A stretch of DNA of 64,000 nt, taken from Paenibacillus baekrokdamisoli (lineage in GTDB: Bacteria; Bacillota; Bacilli; Paenibacillales; Paenibacillaceae). Both the position numbers and the translations under genes were made by a program. The DNA lies in NCBI RefSeq assembly GCF_003945345.1, contig NZ_AP019308.1, positions 2,728,001 to 2,792,000 of the forward strand, written 5' to 3'. Under the pieces are notes generated by a model. The model was not told the DNA's origin and did not search any database. It worked only from the letters and a program-made list of their open reading frames with translations. Below, piece by piece: positions 7,611-19,034 of the stretch (its first letter is position 1; the number at the start of each line of letters is the position of its first letter).

Positions 7611-10600
7611 TTACTTCTTCAGCAGAACCGGCATAGCGCGCGAGGAGAAGTTTATCGTTTCAAGCATGGTAAGCAAAGCGCGCACCGTATCGAGCGATGT
7701 CATACATACGACGCCGTTCTCAACTGCTTCACGACGGATACGGAAGCCATCACGTTCAGGTGTTTTGCCCTTGGTCAACGTATTCACAACGAAATGTGCT
7801 TGACCATCACGGATGAGATCCAGAATATTCGGTGAGCCCTCGCTTAACTTATTGACGCGTTTCACACGCAAACCTGCCTCTTCAAGCGAGGTAGCCGTGC
7901 CGCCCGTTGCAATAATGTTATAACCAAGCTCATAGAAACCGCGCAATATTTCAAGCGCTTCTGGTTTATCCTTGTCCGCTACCGTAGCAATAATTGAGCC
8001 TGTTGGCGGAATCCGCATACCAGCACCGACTAAACCTTTGTATAGAGCTTTCGCATATTGGTGGTCACGGCCCATGACTTCACCAGTCGATTTCATCTCT
8101 GGTGTAAGAGTAGGATCCACTCGGCGCAGCTTCGCAAATGAGAATACCGGTACTTTTACCGATACCATATCATCCTCTGGCCATAGACCTTCTGTATAAC
8201 CTAGATCGGCAAGCTTTGTTCCAAGAATAGCTTGTGTCGCCAAGTTAGCCATCGGAATATTCGTAACTTTACTTAAGAAAGGAACCGTACGCGATGAACG
8301 CGGATTAACTTCAATAACGTAGACTTCATCTTGGAAGATAACGAATTGGATGTTAACTAGTCCAACAACCTTCAATGCCTTCGCGATTTTGATCGTAATA
8401 TCAATCATTTGCTGCTTCCATTTATCCGACAACGATTGCGGCGGATAGACAGCAATCGAATCACCGGAATGTACCCCTGCGCGCTCAACATGCTCCATGA
8501 TGCCTGGTATAAGAACCGTCTCACCATCGCAGATCGCATCGACTTCAGCTTCTATGCCAAGCATGTAGCGGTCAATCAATACCGGATGTTCCGGATTAAT
8601 TTTGACCGCCTGAACCATGTAAGTCAGCAGTTCCTCATCGGAATAGACAATCTCCATGGCACGACCACCAAGAACATAAGAGGGTCTTACAAGCACCGGA
8701 TAGCCAAGGCCTTGTGCCGTTTCGACCGCAGCGTCGACTGTTGTAACCGTTTTGCCTTCCGGCTGACGGATATCAAGCTTGCGGAGCAAGGCTTCAAATT
8801 TCTTCCGGTCTTCCGCTTCGTCAATACTCTCAAGGCTTGAACCGAGAATACGAACGCCTGCTTTTGTCAATGGTGCAGCAAGATTGATTGCAGTTTGTCC
8901 ACCGAACTGAACGATAACGCCAATCGGATTCTCTTGCTCAATAACGTTCATAACATCCTCGAAGAATAACGGCTCGAAGTATAGACGATCCGAAGTACTA
9001 AAGTCCGTTGATACGGTTTCTGGATTGTTATTAATGATAACCGCTTCATAGCCAGCTTTCTGAATCGCCCATACCGCATGAACAGTGGAGTAATCGAATT
9101 CAATCCCTTGGCCGATACGAATCGGACCAGAGCCCAGAACAAGTACCTTCTCTTTTGTTGTCTCAAGAACTTCATTCTCAACTTCATAAGTCGAGTAGTA
9201 ATAAGGTGTTGTTGCTTCAAATTCTGCTGCACAGGTATCAACCATTTTGTAAACCGGTGTCAAGCCGCGCTCTTTGCGCAAGCTGCGAATTTCATTCTCA
9301 TCGATAAGTGTTTTGTGATTGCCTTCTTTGCGGATTTCAGCGATCGAACGGTCAGAGAATCCTTTACGCTTAGCAGCATAGAGAAGCTCTTCAGACAATT
9401 CGGAAGCAGCGCGAAGCTCATCTTCAAAATGGATGATTCCTTCAATTTTATCAAGGAACCACCAATCGATTTTCGTGAGATCCTGAATATCTTGAAGCTT
9501 GTAGCCACGACGGAATGCTTCCGCCACAAGGAACATCCGCTCATCATCTGGCTTTTCCAGACGCGAACGAAGAATCTCATCATTTAGATCGCTTGCATCC
9601 TTCAGATGGATACGGTGAGCACCAATTTCTAGGGAGCGAACTGCTTTATGAATCGATTCCTCGAACGTACGGCCGATGGCCATAACTTCGCCGGTCGCTT
9701 TCATTTGTGTTCCTAGCTTACGGTTAGCAGAAAGGAATTTATCAAACGGCCAACGTGGAATTTTGGAAACGATATAATCCAGTGTTGGCTCGAAGCATGC
9801 ATAGGTTTGTCCTGTTACCGGGTTGACGATTTCATCTAATGTGTAGCCCACTGCAATTTTGGCAGCCATCTTAGCAATCGGATAACCCGTAGCTTTGGAG
9901 GCAAGTGCCGACGAGCGGCTGACACGCGGATTCACTTCGATAACATAGTATTGGTAGCTGAATGGATCAAGCGCGAATTGAACATTACATCCGCCTTCGA
10001 TGTTCAGAGCACGGATAATTTTCAGTGATGCTGAGCGCAGCATTTGATACTCACGATCGGATAGCGTCTGACTCGGTGCAACAACGATGGAATCGCCAGT
10101 ATGAACGCCCACCGGATCGAAGTTCTCCATGTTACAAACAACGATACAGCTATCATTCGAATCGCGCATAACTTCATACTCGACTTCTTTCATGCCGGCA
10201 ATCGACTTCTCAATCAAGCATTGGCTGATCGGGCTGTAACGAATACCGGATGCGACTGTCTCTAGAAGTTCAACTTCATTGACACAAATACCGCCGCCCG
10301 TTCCACCAAGCGTATAAGCAGGGCGAACGATGATCGGGTAACCAATTTCATTTGCAAAATCAACCGCTGCGTCTACAGTGGTGACGATAACGCTATCTGG
10401 TACTGGCTGCTCAAGTTCACGCATAAGGTCGCGGAACAAGTCGCGATCCTCCGCTTTCTCAATCGCTGTCAGCTGTGTTCCTAGCAGCTTCACATTCTCG
10501 CGCTCGAGCACGCCTGCACGCGCTAGTTCTACCGCCATGTTAAGGCCAGTCTGTCCGCCAAGCGTCGGAAGCAAACCATCCGGACGCTCTTGACGAATGA

Positions 10601-10829
10601 TTTGTGTAACAAATTCAAGCGTGATTGGCTCGATGTACACTTTATCTGCCATATTCGTATCCGTCATAATTGTTGCCGGGTTACTGTTGATGAGAACTAC
10701 CTCATAACCCTCTTCTCTAAGCGCTTGGCAAGCTTGTGTTCCGGCGTAGTCGAACTCTGCCGCCTGTCCGATGACAATTGGACCGGACCCGATAACGAGT
10801 ATTTTCTTTAGTTCATTATTTCTGGGCAT
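7611..10829 (-). CDS. carB: Carbamoyl-phosphate synthase large subunit
   Basis: 1072 residues, the usual length. Two homologous halves each contain an ATP-grasp domain. The first starts at [27 protein letters not shown], the second near residue 550 with [20 protein letters not shown]-terminal methylglyoxal-synthase-like regulatory domain (from about 930, [20 protein letters not shown]) follows. It makes carbamoyl phosphate from bicarbonate, ammonia supplied by CarA, and two ATP. The start overlaps the end of carA by 14 nt and has GGGGAG 7 nt upstream. Lying in the pyr operon it serves pyrimidine synthesis. Confidence 0.98.
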   Translation of the reverse strand: MPRNNELKKILVIGSGPIVIGQAAEFDYAGTQACQALREEGYEVVLINSNPATIMTDTNMADKVYIEPITLEFVTQIIRQERPDGLLPTLGGQTGLNMAVELARAGVLERENVKLLGTQLTAIEKAEDRDLFRDLMRELEQPVPDSVIVTTVDAAVDFANEIGYPIIVRPAYTLGGTGGGICVNEVELLETVASGIRYSPISQCLIEKSIAGMKEVEYEVMRDSNDSCIVVCNMENFDPVGVHTGDSIVVAPSQTLSDREYQMLRSASLKIIRALNIEGGCNVQFALDPFSYQYYVIEVNPRVSRSSALASKATGYPIAKMAAKIAVGYTLDEIVNPVTGQTYACFEPTLDYIVSKIPRWPFDKFLSANRKLGTQMKATGEVMAIGRTFEESIHKAVRSLEIGAHRIHLKDASDLNDEILRSRLEKPDDERMFLVAEAFRRGYKLQDIQDLTKIDWWFLDKIEGIIHFEDELRAASELSEELLYAAKRKGFSDRSIAEIRKEGNHKTLIDENEIRSLRKERGLTPVYKMVDTCAAEFEATTPYYYSTYEVENEVLETTKEKVLVLGSGPIRIGQGIEFDYSTVHAVWAIQKAGYEAVIINNNPETVSTDFSTSDRLYFEPLFFEDVMNVIEQENPIGVIVQFGGQTAINLAAPLTKAGVRILGSSLESIDEAEDRKKFEALLRKLDIRQPEGKTVTTVDAAVETAQGLGYPVLVRPSYVLGGRAMEIVYSDEELLTYMVQAVKINPEHPVLIDRYMLGIEAEVDAICDGETVLIPGIMEHVERAGVHSGDSIAVYPPQSLSDKWKQQMIDITIKIAKALKVVGLVNIQFVIFQDEVYVIEVNPRSSRTVPFLSKVTNIPMANLATQAILGTKLADLGYTEGLWPEDDMVSVKVPVFSFAKLRRVDPTLTPEMKSTGEVMGRDHQYAKALYKGLVGAGMRIPPTGSIIATVADKDKPEALEILRGFYELGYNIIATGGTATSLEEAGLRVKRVNKLSEGSPNILDLIRDGQAHFVVNTLTKGKTPERDGFRIRREAVENGVVCMTSLDTVRALLTMLETINFSSRAMPVLLKK

Positions 10830-11961
10830 ACTGCAGCTCCCCTCTCAGTGATTCCGCAAGTTGAGCCTGACGCGGTTTCTGTGGATGATTTCTCTTATGC
10901 TGACGAATCATTTCTAGGAATTGATCAAACAGATAGCTGGAATCGTAAGGCCCTGGAGCAGCTTCAGGGTGATATTGAACCGAGAAAGCTGGGTATTCGG
11001 TATGCTTCAAGCCTTCGATAGTCCGATCGTTGTTGTTGATATGTGTAACGGCAAGCTTCGTACCCTTTACAGATTCCTCAAGAACCGTATAGCCATGGTT
11101 TTGAGAAGTAATGTAACAGCGGTTGGTTTCCAGTTCTTTAACCGGATGATTCCCACCGCGGTGACCAAACTTCAGCTTAGAGGTATCAGCACCGCAAGCT
11201 AGCGCGAATAATTGATGGCCAAGGCAGATGCCGAAGATTGGATATTCGCCAAGCAGCTCTTTAATCATCGTAACGGCGTGAGGAACATCCTTCGGATCCC
11301 CAGGGCCATTGGACAGCTGTATGCCATCCGGCTTCAAACGTCGAATTTCTTCTGCTGTTGTGTCTTGTGGCACAACGACAACATCACAGCCGCGTTTAGT
11401 AAGCTCGCGCAGAATGCCGCTCTTCGCGCCGAAATCCACCAAAACAATTCGTTCCTTTTCGCCAGGACTTGAGAAAATGCTTTTGGTGGAAGTGCGAGCT
11501 ACTTGATCTCGCATAAGCGGTGTTGCTCCAAGACGTTCTTGAAGCTCTTCGATACGCTCCGAGCCCGTAGTGAGAATCCCCTTCATCGTACCATGGTGAC
11601 GAAGAATACGAGTTAACATGCGAGTATCGATCTCGCTGATTCCGATAATGCCATATTCCTTCAGCAAACGGTCAAGTGTATATTCAGCACGCCAGTTGCT
11701 AGGCACCGGCTCATGTCTACGAACGACAAACCCTTGAATGGACGGGCTAATGGATTCGAAGTCATCACGCGTAATCCCATAGTTTCCGATAAGCGGGTAG
11801 GTCATGGTTACGATCTGTCCACAGTAAGAAGGGTCAGATAATACCTCCTGGTAGCCCGTAATTCCAGTATTAAACACGACTTCACCAGCCGACTGTCCTT
11901 CAGCGCCAAAGCCAAGGCCTTTGAACAACGTGCCATCTTCAAGTAACAATCTCGCTTGCAT
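10816..11961 (-). CDS. carA: Carbamoyl-phosphate synthase small (glutaminase) subunit
   Basis: 381 residues. An N-terminal small-subunit domain ([31 protein letters not shown]) is followed by a class I glutamine amidotransferase domain. Its nucleophile Cys is in [14 protein letters not shown] and its His/Glu in [11 protein letters not shown]. It delivers ammonia to CarB. The start is taken at ATG 11961 because GAGGAG lies 9 nt before it. An in-frame TTG at 11970 directly abuts that Shine-Dalgarno and is unlikely. Confidence 0.97.
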   Translation of the reverse strand: MQARLLLEDGTLFKGLGFGAEGQSAGEVVFNTGITGYQEVLSDPSYCGQIVTMTYPLIGNYGITRDDFESISPSIQGFVVRRHEPVPSNWRAEYTLDRLLKEYGIIGISEIDTRMLTRILRHHGTMKGILTTGSERIEELQERLGATPLMRDQVARTSTKSIFSSPGEKERIVLVDFGAKSGILRELTKRGCDVVVVPQDTTAEEIRRLKPDGIQLSNGPGDPKDVPHAVTMIKELLGEYPIFGICLGHQLFALACGADTSKLKFGHRGGNHPVKELETNRCYITSQNHGYTVLEESVKGTKLAVTHINNNDRTIEGLKHTEYPAFSVQYHPEAAPGPYDSSYLFDQFLEMIRQHKRNHPQKPRQAQLAESLRGELQYAQK

Positions 11962-12016
11962 CTGTGTCAACTCCTCAAAGTTTTTCGCGTCATCCTAACG
12001 TTAGCAGCATCCGCAA

Positions 12017-12054
12017 GCGGAAAACGACCTCGAAAGCATACGCTCGTTTTCCGC
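12017..12054 (-). other. Hairpin in the pyrC-carA spacer
   Basis: GCGGAAAACGA (12017-12027) and TCGTTTTCCGC (12044-12054) form a perfect 11-bp stem with a 16-nt loop inside the ~130-nt gap between pyrC and carA. There is no T-run on either side, so it is a candidate mRNA stability or processing element within the operon. Confidence 0.65.
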
Positions 12055-12092
12055 GTCTTTCTAACCTCATTAGCCTCTGCTACGTTTCGGCC

Positions 12093-13385
12093 TTACAGCT
12101 CCGACCAAACGATGGAGCCATCTACCATCGTCCATACTGGCCAACCATATAATTTCCAACCGCCAAACGGCGTGTTTTTCCCTTTTGATGCGAATAACTC
12201 AGGAGCTACTTCACGCTCAGTCTCGATATCAACGACCGTAATATCTGCTGGAGCACCTACGGCCAGTTTACCACTCGACAATCCGAACACGCGAGCAGGA
12301 TCTAATGTCATACGTTGAAGTAGGAAGCCAAGCGTCCATTTACCCGTTTGTACGAACTTCGTGTACAGGAGTGGGAAAGCCGTCTCGAAGCCAACGATTC
12401 CAAATGGTGCTAGCTGTACCCCACGCGCCTTTTCTTCTGCGCTATGCGGTGCATGATCAGTGACGATCATATCAAGTGTGCCATCCTCAAGTCCTTCGAT
12501 GACGGCCTGCACGTCGCGAGGCGTACGCAGAGGGGGGTTCATTTTCCAATTGGCATCGTCAAGTCCTGGAATATCCTCGTCTGATAAGAGCAAGTGATGT
12601 GGACATACCTCAGCAGTCACCTTAACTCCGATGGATTTTGCCAACCGGATGAGCCGCACAGACTGTTCTGTACTAACGTGGCAGACGTGATAATGAACGC
12701 CTGTTGCCTCAGCTAGTAGAACATCACGACCGACATGAATCGCTTCGGATTCATTCGGGATTCCTTTCAGGCCATGCTTCTGAGCGAACTTACCTTCTGA
12801 AGCCCATGCACCCTCAACCAGCGTATCATCTTCACAATGTGCGATAACAGGCATTCCCATGGAAGCGGCCAACTGCATCGCATTCTTCATCATTTGTGCG
12901 TTCTGAACACCGACGCCATCATCAGTGAACCCAATAGCTCCGGCTTCTTTTAAGGCTGCAAAATCAGTCAGCTCACGACCAAGCTCATTCTTCGTAATTG
13001 ACGCATAAGGCAATACTTTTACAATGCCTTCCGTTGCCGCTTTGTCCAGAATGTACTTGACCGTTTCCGGTTTGTCCGTTACTGGACGTGTGTTTGGCAT
13101 ACAAGCGATTGTCGTAAAGCCGCCTCGCGCAGCAGAACGTGTTCCACTTGCGATATCTTCTTTATATTCAAAGCCCGGCTCGCGCAGATGAACGTGCATA
13201 TCAATAAATCCTGCGGAGATAAGCTTGCTTTGCGCATCCACTATATCATGTCCTGCTGTATCTGGAGTTCCTTCCGCACTATCAACAATCGCGGCGATAA
13301 CCCCATTCTCTATCCGGATATGCTTACCTTCAACTTGACCTGTGCTCTCATTCCATACCTGTCCATTCAATATCCATACTGACAT
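12093..13385 (-). CDS. pyrC: Dihydroorotase
   Basis: 430 residues of the class I, Bacillus-type family. Cyclises N-carbamoyl-aspartate to dihydroorotate. Zinc ligands are in DMHVHLREPG and DHAPHS, and the substrate-binding region is in CMPNTRPVTD. Third enzyme gene after pyrR in the operon. AAGGAG lies upstream of the start at the usual distance. No dihydroorotate dehydrogenase gene (pyrD/pyrK) is present between carB and pyrF, where Bacillus subtilis has pyrK and pyrD; it must be encoded elsewhere. Confidence 0.97.
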   Translation of the reverse strand: MSVWILNGQVWNESTGQVEGKHIRIENGVIAAIVDSAEGTPDTAGHDIVDAQSKLISAGFIDMHVHLREPGFEYKEDIASGTRSAARGGFTTIACMPNTRPVTDKPETVKYILDKAATEGIVKVLPYASITKNELGRELTDFAALKEAGAIGFTDDGVGVQNAQMMKNAMQLAASMGMPVIAHCEDDTLVEGAWASEGKFAQKHGLKGIPNESEAIHVGRDVLLAEATGVHYHVCHVSTEQSVRLIRLAKSIGVKVTAEVCPHHLLLSDEDIPGLDDANWKMNPPLRTPRDVQAVIEGLEDGTLDMIVTDHAPHSAEEKARGVQLAPFGIVGFETAFPLLYTKFVQTGKWTLGFLLQRMTLDPARVFGLSSGKLAVGAPADITVVDIETEREVAPELFASKGKNTPFGGWKLYGWPVWTMVDGSIVWSEL

Positions 13386-13435
13386 GTTATTCAGATCTCC
13401 TTCCGGCTCTTTGGGACGTTTTATTTCGGGTTTGT

Positions 13436-14335
13436 CTACCCTAGTGCACGTTCAATGACGGCCATCCGAATCGGTACACCGTTTTGCATTTGTGTAAAAA
13501 TACGCGATTGTGGATGCTCCACCAGCTCGTCGTCGATCTCCACATTACGATTAATTGGTGCTGGGTGCATGATGATCGCATGAGGCGCAATTTGTTTCGC
13601 TCGTTCCATGGTCAACCCGTATTGCTCGCGATAGTCCTCAGCGGATTTGATCATGCCATTCTCATGGCGCTCCAGCTGTACACGAAGCATCATAATGACA
13701 TCCGATTGCAGTGCTTCTTCTATGGATATATAGGACACATCTAGATCAGCCGCTCTCATGTTCTGCGGGGCACAAAAGCGTAAATTGACACCGAACTTCT
13801 GCAGAGCATAGAAATTAGATCTTGCGACACGACTATGCATCACGTCGCCGATAATAGTAACTGTCAGTCCTCTCAGTTCACCGAACTGCTTGCGCATCGT
13901 ATAAAGGTCGAGAAGTGCTTGCGTTGGATGTTCGTTGTTCCCGTCTCCGGCATTGATGAGCGGCACTTTAATTTGAGTCGCGATTTCCGCAAGAACCCCA
14001 ATTGGCTTTAACCGAATAACTCCTGCGTCAATTCCCATTGACTCGAGCGTGCGAACCGTATCATAAATCGACTCGCCCTTCTGCACACTGGATACAGCAG
14101 CAGAGAAGTTCAAGACTTCAGTACCGAGTCTTTTCTCTGCTACTTCAAAGGAAAATCTCGTCCGTGTACTATTCTCAAAAAACATGTTAGCTACAAATTT
14201 GCCCTGCTGGACAGGCTCCACCTTATTCGGATTTGCTTCCCAGAAAGCTGCACGGTCCAAGATGGATTGAATTTCTTCTTTGCTTAGTTCCTTCAATCCG
14301 AGCAAACTCCGCTGTTTGAGCATCGTAGTTGTCAT
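13436..14335 (-). CDS. pyrB: Aspartate carbamoyltransferase catalytic subunit
   Basis: 299 residues. Condenses carbamoyl phosphate with aspartate. The carbamoyl-phosphate site STRTR is seen in FENSTRTRFSFEVAEKRLG, and MHPAPINRNVEI is near the C-terminus. No regulatory subunit gene (pyrI) is nearby, as in other Bacillales. It follows pyrR by 16 nt, without a pyrP permease or second attenuator between. Confidence 0.98.
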   Translation of the reverse strand: MTTTMLKQRSLLGLKELSKEEIQSILDRAAFWEANPNKVEPVQQGKFVANMFFENSTRTRFSFEVAEKRLGTEVLNFSAAVSSVQKGESIYDTVRTLESMGIDAGVIRLKPIGVLAEIATQIKVPLINAGDGNNEHPTQALLDLYTMRKQFGELRGLTVTIIGDVMHSRVARSNFYALQKFGVNLRFCAPQNMRAADLDVSYISIEEALQSDVIMMLRVQLERHENGMIKSAEDYREQYGLTMERAKQIAPHAIIMHPAPINRNVEIDDELVEHPQSRIFTQMQNGVPIRMAVIERALG

Positions 14336-14351
14336 CCCAAGCTTGCCCCCT

Positions 14352-14987
<636 letters not shown>

Positions 14988-15084
14988 TTATGTGAATTGC
15001 CTGTTTAGCGTAGGGCAAGCCCACTTGCGCGCTCAGCGCTAGCGGAGAATGTCCATTCCAAGCAATTCGATTCAACTATTCACG

Positions 15085-15110
15085 CTACCTTGACAGCCTC
15101 TCTGGACTGA
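15085..15110 (-). promoter_or_regulatory. PyrR RNA-binding loop (anti-antiterminator)
   Basis: The minus strand reads TCAGTCCAGAGAGGCTG followed by TCAAGG, the conserved PyrR recognition sequence of Bacillales pyr leaders (CAGUCCAGAGAGGCU). It lies 30-50 nt after the promoter. PyrR-UMP bound here would stabilise this hairpin and let the terminator at 14948-14979 form. Confidence 0.92.
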
Positions 15111-15138
15111 GTTAAAGGTACTGCTATTCATCATAGGA

Positions 15139-15167
15139 ATTATCCCACGTTCGACAAATGATGTCAA
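15139..15167 (-). promoter_or_regulatory. SigA-type promoter of the pyr operon
   Basis: On the minus strand TTGACA (15167-15162) and GATAAT (15144-15139) are separated by 17 nt. It gives a leader of about 230 nt before pyrR. Confidence 0.88.
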
Positions 15168-15226
15168 GTCTCAAAGGACATTTCAGATGGCTAGCAATGT
15201 GAAGGTTAATTATCTAAAACGCAATA

Positions 15227-16462
15227 TTATAGACTTAATTTACGAATGCGTTCTACTGCTATTTCCGTATTTTCACGGCTGCCGAATGCGGTTAATCGGA
15301 AGTAGCCTTGACCGCTTTGTCCGAATCCTACACCAGGAGTACCCACAATATGCGCTTCCGATAATAATTTGTCGAAGAATGCCCATGAATCAAGACCGTT
15401 TGGCGTTTTCAACCAAATGTAAGGGGCGTTCACGCCGCCGAATACTTCAAGTCCAAGCGAAGATAAGCCTTCGCGAATAATGCGAGCGTTCGTCATGTAG
15501 TATTCTACAATAGAAGCAATTTGCTTTTTGCCTTCCGGTGAGTAAATCGCAGCAGCACCACGTTGAGTTACATAAGAAACACCGTTAAATTTGGTTGTAT
15601 GACGGCGATTCCATAGATCGTTAACCAGCAGGATATTGCCATTCGCATCTTTACCTTTTAACTCGCGAGGAACAACTGTATACGCACAGCGAACACCTGT
15701 AAAGCCAGCTGTTTTGGAGAAGCTGCGGAATTCAATGGCAACTTCCTTTGCACCTTCGATTTCATAAATGCTTCGCGGCACATCTTCCTCTTGAATGAAA
15801 GCTTCGTAAGCCGAATCGTACAGAATGATACAATCATTAGCTTTGGCATAATCCACCCAACGCTTAAGTTCTGCTTTCGACAACGTCATACCCGTTGGAT
15901 TGTTCGGATAGCACAAGTAAATAAGATCCACTTTGCGATCCGGTAAGCTTGGAATAAAATCATTCTCCGCGCTAGTTGGCAAATAAACGATTTTCTCATA
16001 TTGCTTTGTTTCTGGATTGAATGCACCTGAACGGCCTGCCATTACATTTGTATCGACATAAACCGGATAAACCGGATCCTGTACCGCAACAATCGAATCT
16101 TGGCTGAAAATTTCTTGAATATTACCTACATCACATTTGGAACCATCGCTCAAAAAAACTTCATTCGTACCGATCTCGATGCCACGAGCTTTGTAGTCAT
16201 TCTCAATGATGGCTTGAATTAAAAAATCATAGCCTTGCTCCGGACCGTAACCACGGAAGCTCCCTGGACTTGCGAGCTCGTCCACTGCAGCATGCATCGC
16301 TTGGATAACTGCTTCTGGAAGGCCGCGTGTTACATCACCAATACCAAGGCTGATGATTTGCGCATCTGGGTTTTCTTGAGTAAATTTTGTGCGGCGTTTC
16401 GCAATTTCAGAGAAAAGGTAGCTGCCCTGAAGCTCCGTATAGTTGTGATTAATGTTAGTCAT
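15227..16462 (-). CDS. dapL: LL-diaminopimelate aminotransferase
   Basis: 411 residues, a fold-type I PLP enzyme. The PLP lysine is in [28 protein letters not shown] and [15 protein letters not shown] are hallmarks of the DapL subgroup. It converts tetrahydrodipicolinate directly to LL-DAP, bypassing the succinylase/acetylase steps, and so supplies lysine and meso-DAP for the wall (MurE in this window has the meso-DAP motif). It sits between rluD and pyrR, genes that are adjacent in Bacillus subtilis. RBS AAGGTGAGAG precedes the start; no terminator is visible before the pyr promoter. Confidence 0.95.
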   Translation of the reverse strand: MTNINHNYTELQGSYLFSEIAKRRTKFTQENPDAQIISLGIGDVTRGLPEAVIQAMHAAVDELASPGSFRGYGPEQGYDFLIQAIIENDYKARGIEIGTNEVFLSDGSKCDVGNIQEIFSQDSIVAVQDPVYPVYVDTNVMAGRSGAFNPETKQYEKIVYLPTSAENDFIPSLPDRKVDLIYLCYPNNPTGMTLSKAELKRWVDYAKANDCIILYDSAYEAFIQEEDVPRSIYEIEGAKEVAIEFRSFSKTAGFTGVRCAYTVVPRELKGKDANGNILLVNDLWNRRHTTKFNGVSYVTQRGAAAIYSPEGKKQIASIVEYYMTNARIIREGLSSLGLEVFGGVNAPYIWLKTPNGLDSWAFFDKLLSEAHIVGTPGVGFGQSGQGYFRLTAFGSRENTEIAVERIRKLSL

Positions 16463-16567
16463 TTGAATTCACTCTCACCTTTCCATACATACATTTGATT
16501 AAATCATAGCGTATTGGAACGGCTGAGCAGTATAAAGGATATGGCTAAAAGTTTGCACTATTCAGCA

Positions 16568-17539
16568 CTAACGAACTCGCAATATGGTTAGCTCATGCTC
16601 GAGATCAGCAGGAATTGGCGCTTCGAATTCCAAATATTCACCTGTACGAGGATGATTGAATCCGAGAATAGCTGCGTGAAGAGCTTGCCCCTTAAGTGCA
16701 ATGGTTCTGCTCTTGGTACGTCCATACACAGGGTCACCAGCAAGCGGATGTCCGATGTACTTCATATGAACACGGATCTGATGTGTTCGTCCGGTTTCGA
16801 GCTGCAGCTCAACAAGCGTATAATCACCAAACCGCTCAAGCACGGCAAAATGGGTAACCGCTCTTTTGCTGCCGCGCTCGATAACGGTAAACATTTTACG
16901 ATCATTCGGATCACGACCGATTGGAGCATCTATCGTGCCATGCTCATGAGGTAAATTCCCATGAACAAGCGCAATATATTTGCGTGTAACCGTATGTGCC
17001 TTGAGCTGACCGGCAAGCGAGCCATGAGCAAGATCATTCTTGGCTGCCATGAGAAGACCTGATGTGTCTTTATCAATTCGGTGAACGATTCCTGGTCTCA
17101 TCACACCATTAATCCCGGATAAGTCCTGGCAATGATACATGAGTGCATTCACGATTGTACCAGAAGGATGACCTGGTGCAGGATGCACAACCATGCCCCG
17201 TGGTTTATTCATCACAATGACATCGCTGTCCTCATAAGCAATATCAAGCTCAATGGCCTCGGGTACAATTACAGCTGCTTCAGGTTCTGGTATAACAACC
17301 GTCAGCTGATCAGCGGCGTTAAGCTTGTAGTTCGGTTTGACCTGCTGCCCGTTGACTAGGACTGCCCCGGTTCTAATCCAATCTTGCACCTGCGTTCTTG
17401 AGATGGAGTCATTCTCCATGCTTTCCGTTACATATTTATCAAGCCGTTCACCTGCCTCGGTCTCACCGACGACAAATTCTAAAGGCTCTTCATTAAATAG
17501 ACTGCTGTCCGTCATGCTCGCTTTGTTTGTTTCGTTCAT
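16568..17539 (-). CDS. 23S rRNA pseudouridine synthase, RluA/RluD family
   Basis: 323 residues from ATG 17539. An N-terminal S4 domain (RLDKYVTESM...ISRTQVQDWIRTGAVLVNGQ) is followed by the catalytic domain with HRIDKDTSGLLMAAK, whose Asp is the catalytic residue, and RTHQIRVHM. The family modifies uridines in 23S rRNA; the Bacillus neighbour of lspA is ylyB. The start is chosen for ACGGAG 6 nt upstream; it overlaps lspA by 47 nt. An ATG six codons earlier (17557) has no such site. Confidence 0.94.
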   Translation of the reverse strand: MNETNKASMTDSSLFNEEPLEFVVGETEAGERLDKYVTESMENDSISRTQVQDWIRTGAVLVNGQQVKPNYKLNAADQLTVVIPEPEAAVIVPEAIELDIAYEDSDVIVMNKPRGMVVHPAPGHPSGTIVNALMYHCQDLSGINGVMRPGIVHRIDKDTSGLLMAAKNDLAHGSLAGQLKAHTVTRKYIALVHGNLPHEHGTIDAPIGRDPNDRKMFTVIERGSKRAVTHFAVLERFGDYTLVELQLETGRTHQIRVHMKYIGHPLAGDPVYGRTKSRTIALKGQALHAAILGFNHPRTGEYLEFEAPIPADLEHELTILRVR

Positions 17540-18023
17540 TTGAATCTCCGTTCTCATTTTTCATTGACAAAATCGCATCGAGTAAAATCAAACCGACGCC
17601 GCATACGATGCCCGAATCTGCTAAATTGAATATAGGAAATACATAACTGCCAAACGTGAATTGTAAAAAGTCTACGACCTGTCCATACAATGCCCGATCC
17701 AAGAAATTACCAAATGCTCCACCAAGAACTAGTCCAAGACCAGTAAGTAGCAAGGCTTTACCGGAGTTGCGATTTTTCACCATGTACCACACAATTCCCG
17801 CCACGACTAGCAATGTTATGGTAATAAATAACAGGGTCTGCTCCTGCAAAATACCGAAGGCGGCTCCTTTATTATGATGCAAAGTAATAATAAAGAAATG
17901 ATTGCCAAGCACATGGATTTGCTCATCGATAGCCACATAATTGACTATCACTTTTTTAGTTACATAATCAATAACAAATACAAATAAAGCAATCCAATAA
18001 TAATAATATTTCACTTTTAACAT
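17493..18023 (-). CDS. lspA: Lipoprotein signal peptidase (signal peptidase II)
   Basis: 176 residues with four membrane segments. The two catalytic aspartates are seen in GNFLDRALYGQVVDF and FNLADSGIVCG. It cleaves signal peptides of prolipoproteins, such as MetQ and the DUF4349 lipoprotein here. The open frame extends 29 codons upstream but the family start is MLKVKYYYYW. GAGGGGG sits only 1 nt before ATG 18023 and 10 nt before an in-frame GTG at 18014, so GTG 18014 may be the true start. Confidence 0.95.
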   Translation of the reverse strand: MLKVKYYYYWIALFVFVIDYVTKKVIVNYVAIDEQIHVLGNHFFIITLHHNKGAAFGILQEQTLLFITITLLVVAGIVWYMVKNRNSGKALLLTGLGLVLGGAFGNFLDRALYGQVVDFLQFTFGSYVFPIFNLADSGIVCGVGLILLDAILSMKNENGDSNERNKQSEHDGQQSI

Positions 18024-18257
18024 GCCCCCTCGTCCCAAACATTGTAGCATATTCATCCAATGCACACTAGCGAATCCTACAGGAATGGATGGCACTACCA
18101 TTGTGCCCATCGATGCCCTTTCGTAAAATCAGGGCCATAAGCATAAGCTAACTTCAGTAAGAAGAATAGGCTGCCGATACATGTTAGCCACAGCGTATCC
18201 AGTACGTAACGTTCAATAACTGTCACCTTGCATCATAAGAAAAGAGGTCTCATTATT
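18024..18257. other. Divergent intergenic region lspA / yteA-like gene
   Basis: 234 nt between two divergently transcribed genes; it should contain both promoters. I find no convincing -35/-10 pair, hairpin or repeat in it. Confidence 0.5.
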
Positions 18258-18974
18258 ATGACGAATCTAACAGCCAAACAACTACGCTCACTGCGCAGCA
18301 AGCTTGAAGCCGAACGGACGACCACAGAGCAGCGCCTTACGAACAGTGAGCACTATGGCCTAGCTAATTCACTGAAAGAGGAAACAGGTGAGCTTTCTCT
18401 TATTGATAATCATCCTGGAGATGTTGCTACAGAAATGTACGAGCGCGAGAAGGATATCGCCTTACATGAGCAGGAGGAATTTCGTCTAGCCCGGATCGAA
18501 GATGCATTAACCGCCATGGATAACGGCGTTTATGGACTTTGCCGCACATGCGGCGAGCCCATCCCTTACCAGCGGCTAAAAGCCCTACCTGATTCTGTAT
18601 TCTGCGTAGAGCATGCACCAAGACAAGAGGTTTCCGACCGCAGACCAGTTGAGGAAACTTTCCTCGCCCCCCCTTTCGGTCGATCAAGCCTCGATGAGCA
18701 AGAAGGCTATAATGGCTTCGACGGTGAAGATGCATGGCAAATTGTGGAGAGCTGGGGGAATTCCGATTCACCTGCCATGTCTGAGAATAGACAAGTCGAA
18801 TCTTATGAACATATTGGGATAGAAGCCGATGAGGCCGATGGATATGTCGAGCCTCTCGAGAGCTTCCTCGCCACAGATATTACAGGCAAGCATGTCATGG
18901 TCATTCGCAATCGTGAGTATTATGAATACATGGACGATCAAGAAGGCGATCATGATCTGGAGCCGCTACAGTAG
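18258..18974 (+). CDS. TraR/DksA-type zinc-finger protein, YteA-like sporulation family
   Basis: 238 residues, one of very few plus-strand genes. An N-terminal helical part (LTAKQLRSLRSKLEAERTT) is followed by the DksA-like coiled coil (about 55-85). The zinc finger is CRTCGEPIPYQRLKALPDSVFCVEHA, where the last ligand pair is CxxH, as in YteA. The acidic C-terminal half (110-238) includes a TDITGKHVMVIRNREYYEYMD ending like YteA. The start is ATG 18258, with AAGAGG 10 nt upstream; a TTG at 18228 is in frame but has no RBS. In B. subtilis a related gene also sits between ileS and lspA. Role in sporulation is inferred from the family name only. Confidence 0.88.
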   Translation: MTNLTAKQLRSLRSKLEAERTTTEQRLTNSEHYGLANSLKEETGELSLIDNHPGDVATEMYEREKDIALHEQEEFRLARIEDALTAMDNGVYGLCRTCGEPIPYQRLKALPDSVFCVEHAPRQEVSDRRPVEETFLAPPFGRSSLDEQEGYNGFDGEDAWQIVESWGNSDSPAMSENRQVESYEHIGIEADEADGYVEPLESFLATDITGKHVMVIRNREYYEYMDDQEGDHDLEPLQ

Positions 18975-19034
18975 AAGCAATCGGCAATCGACAATCGGCC
19001 CATTCCGAAAGTATAAATGCCAGTTAATTATGCT

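Noticed and set aside
8409-9587. Long plus-strand ORFs inside carB
   Set aside because: They are antisense shadows of an intact 1072-residue carB without RBS or motifs.
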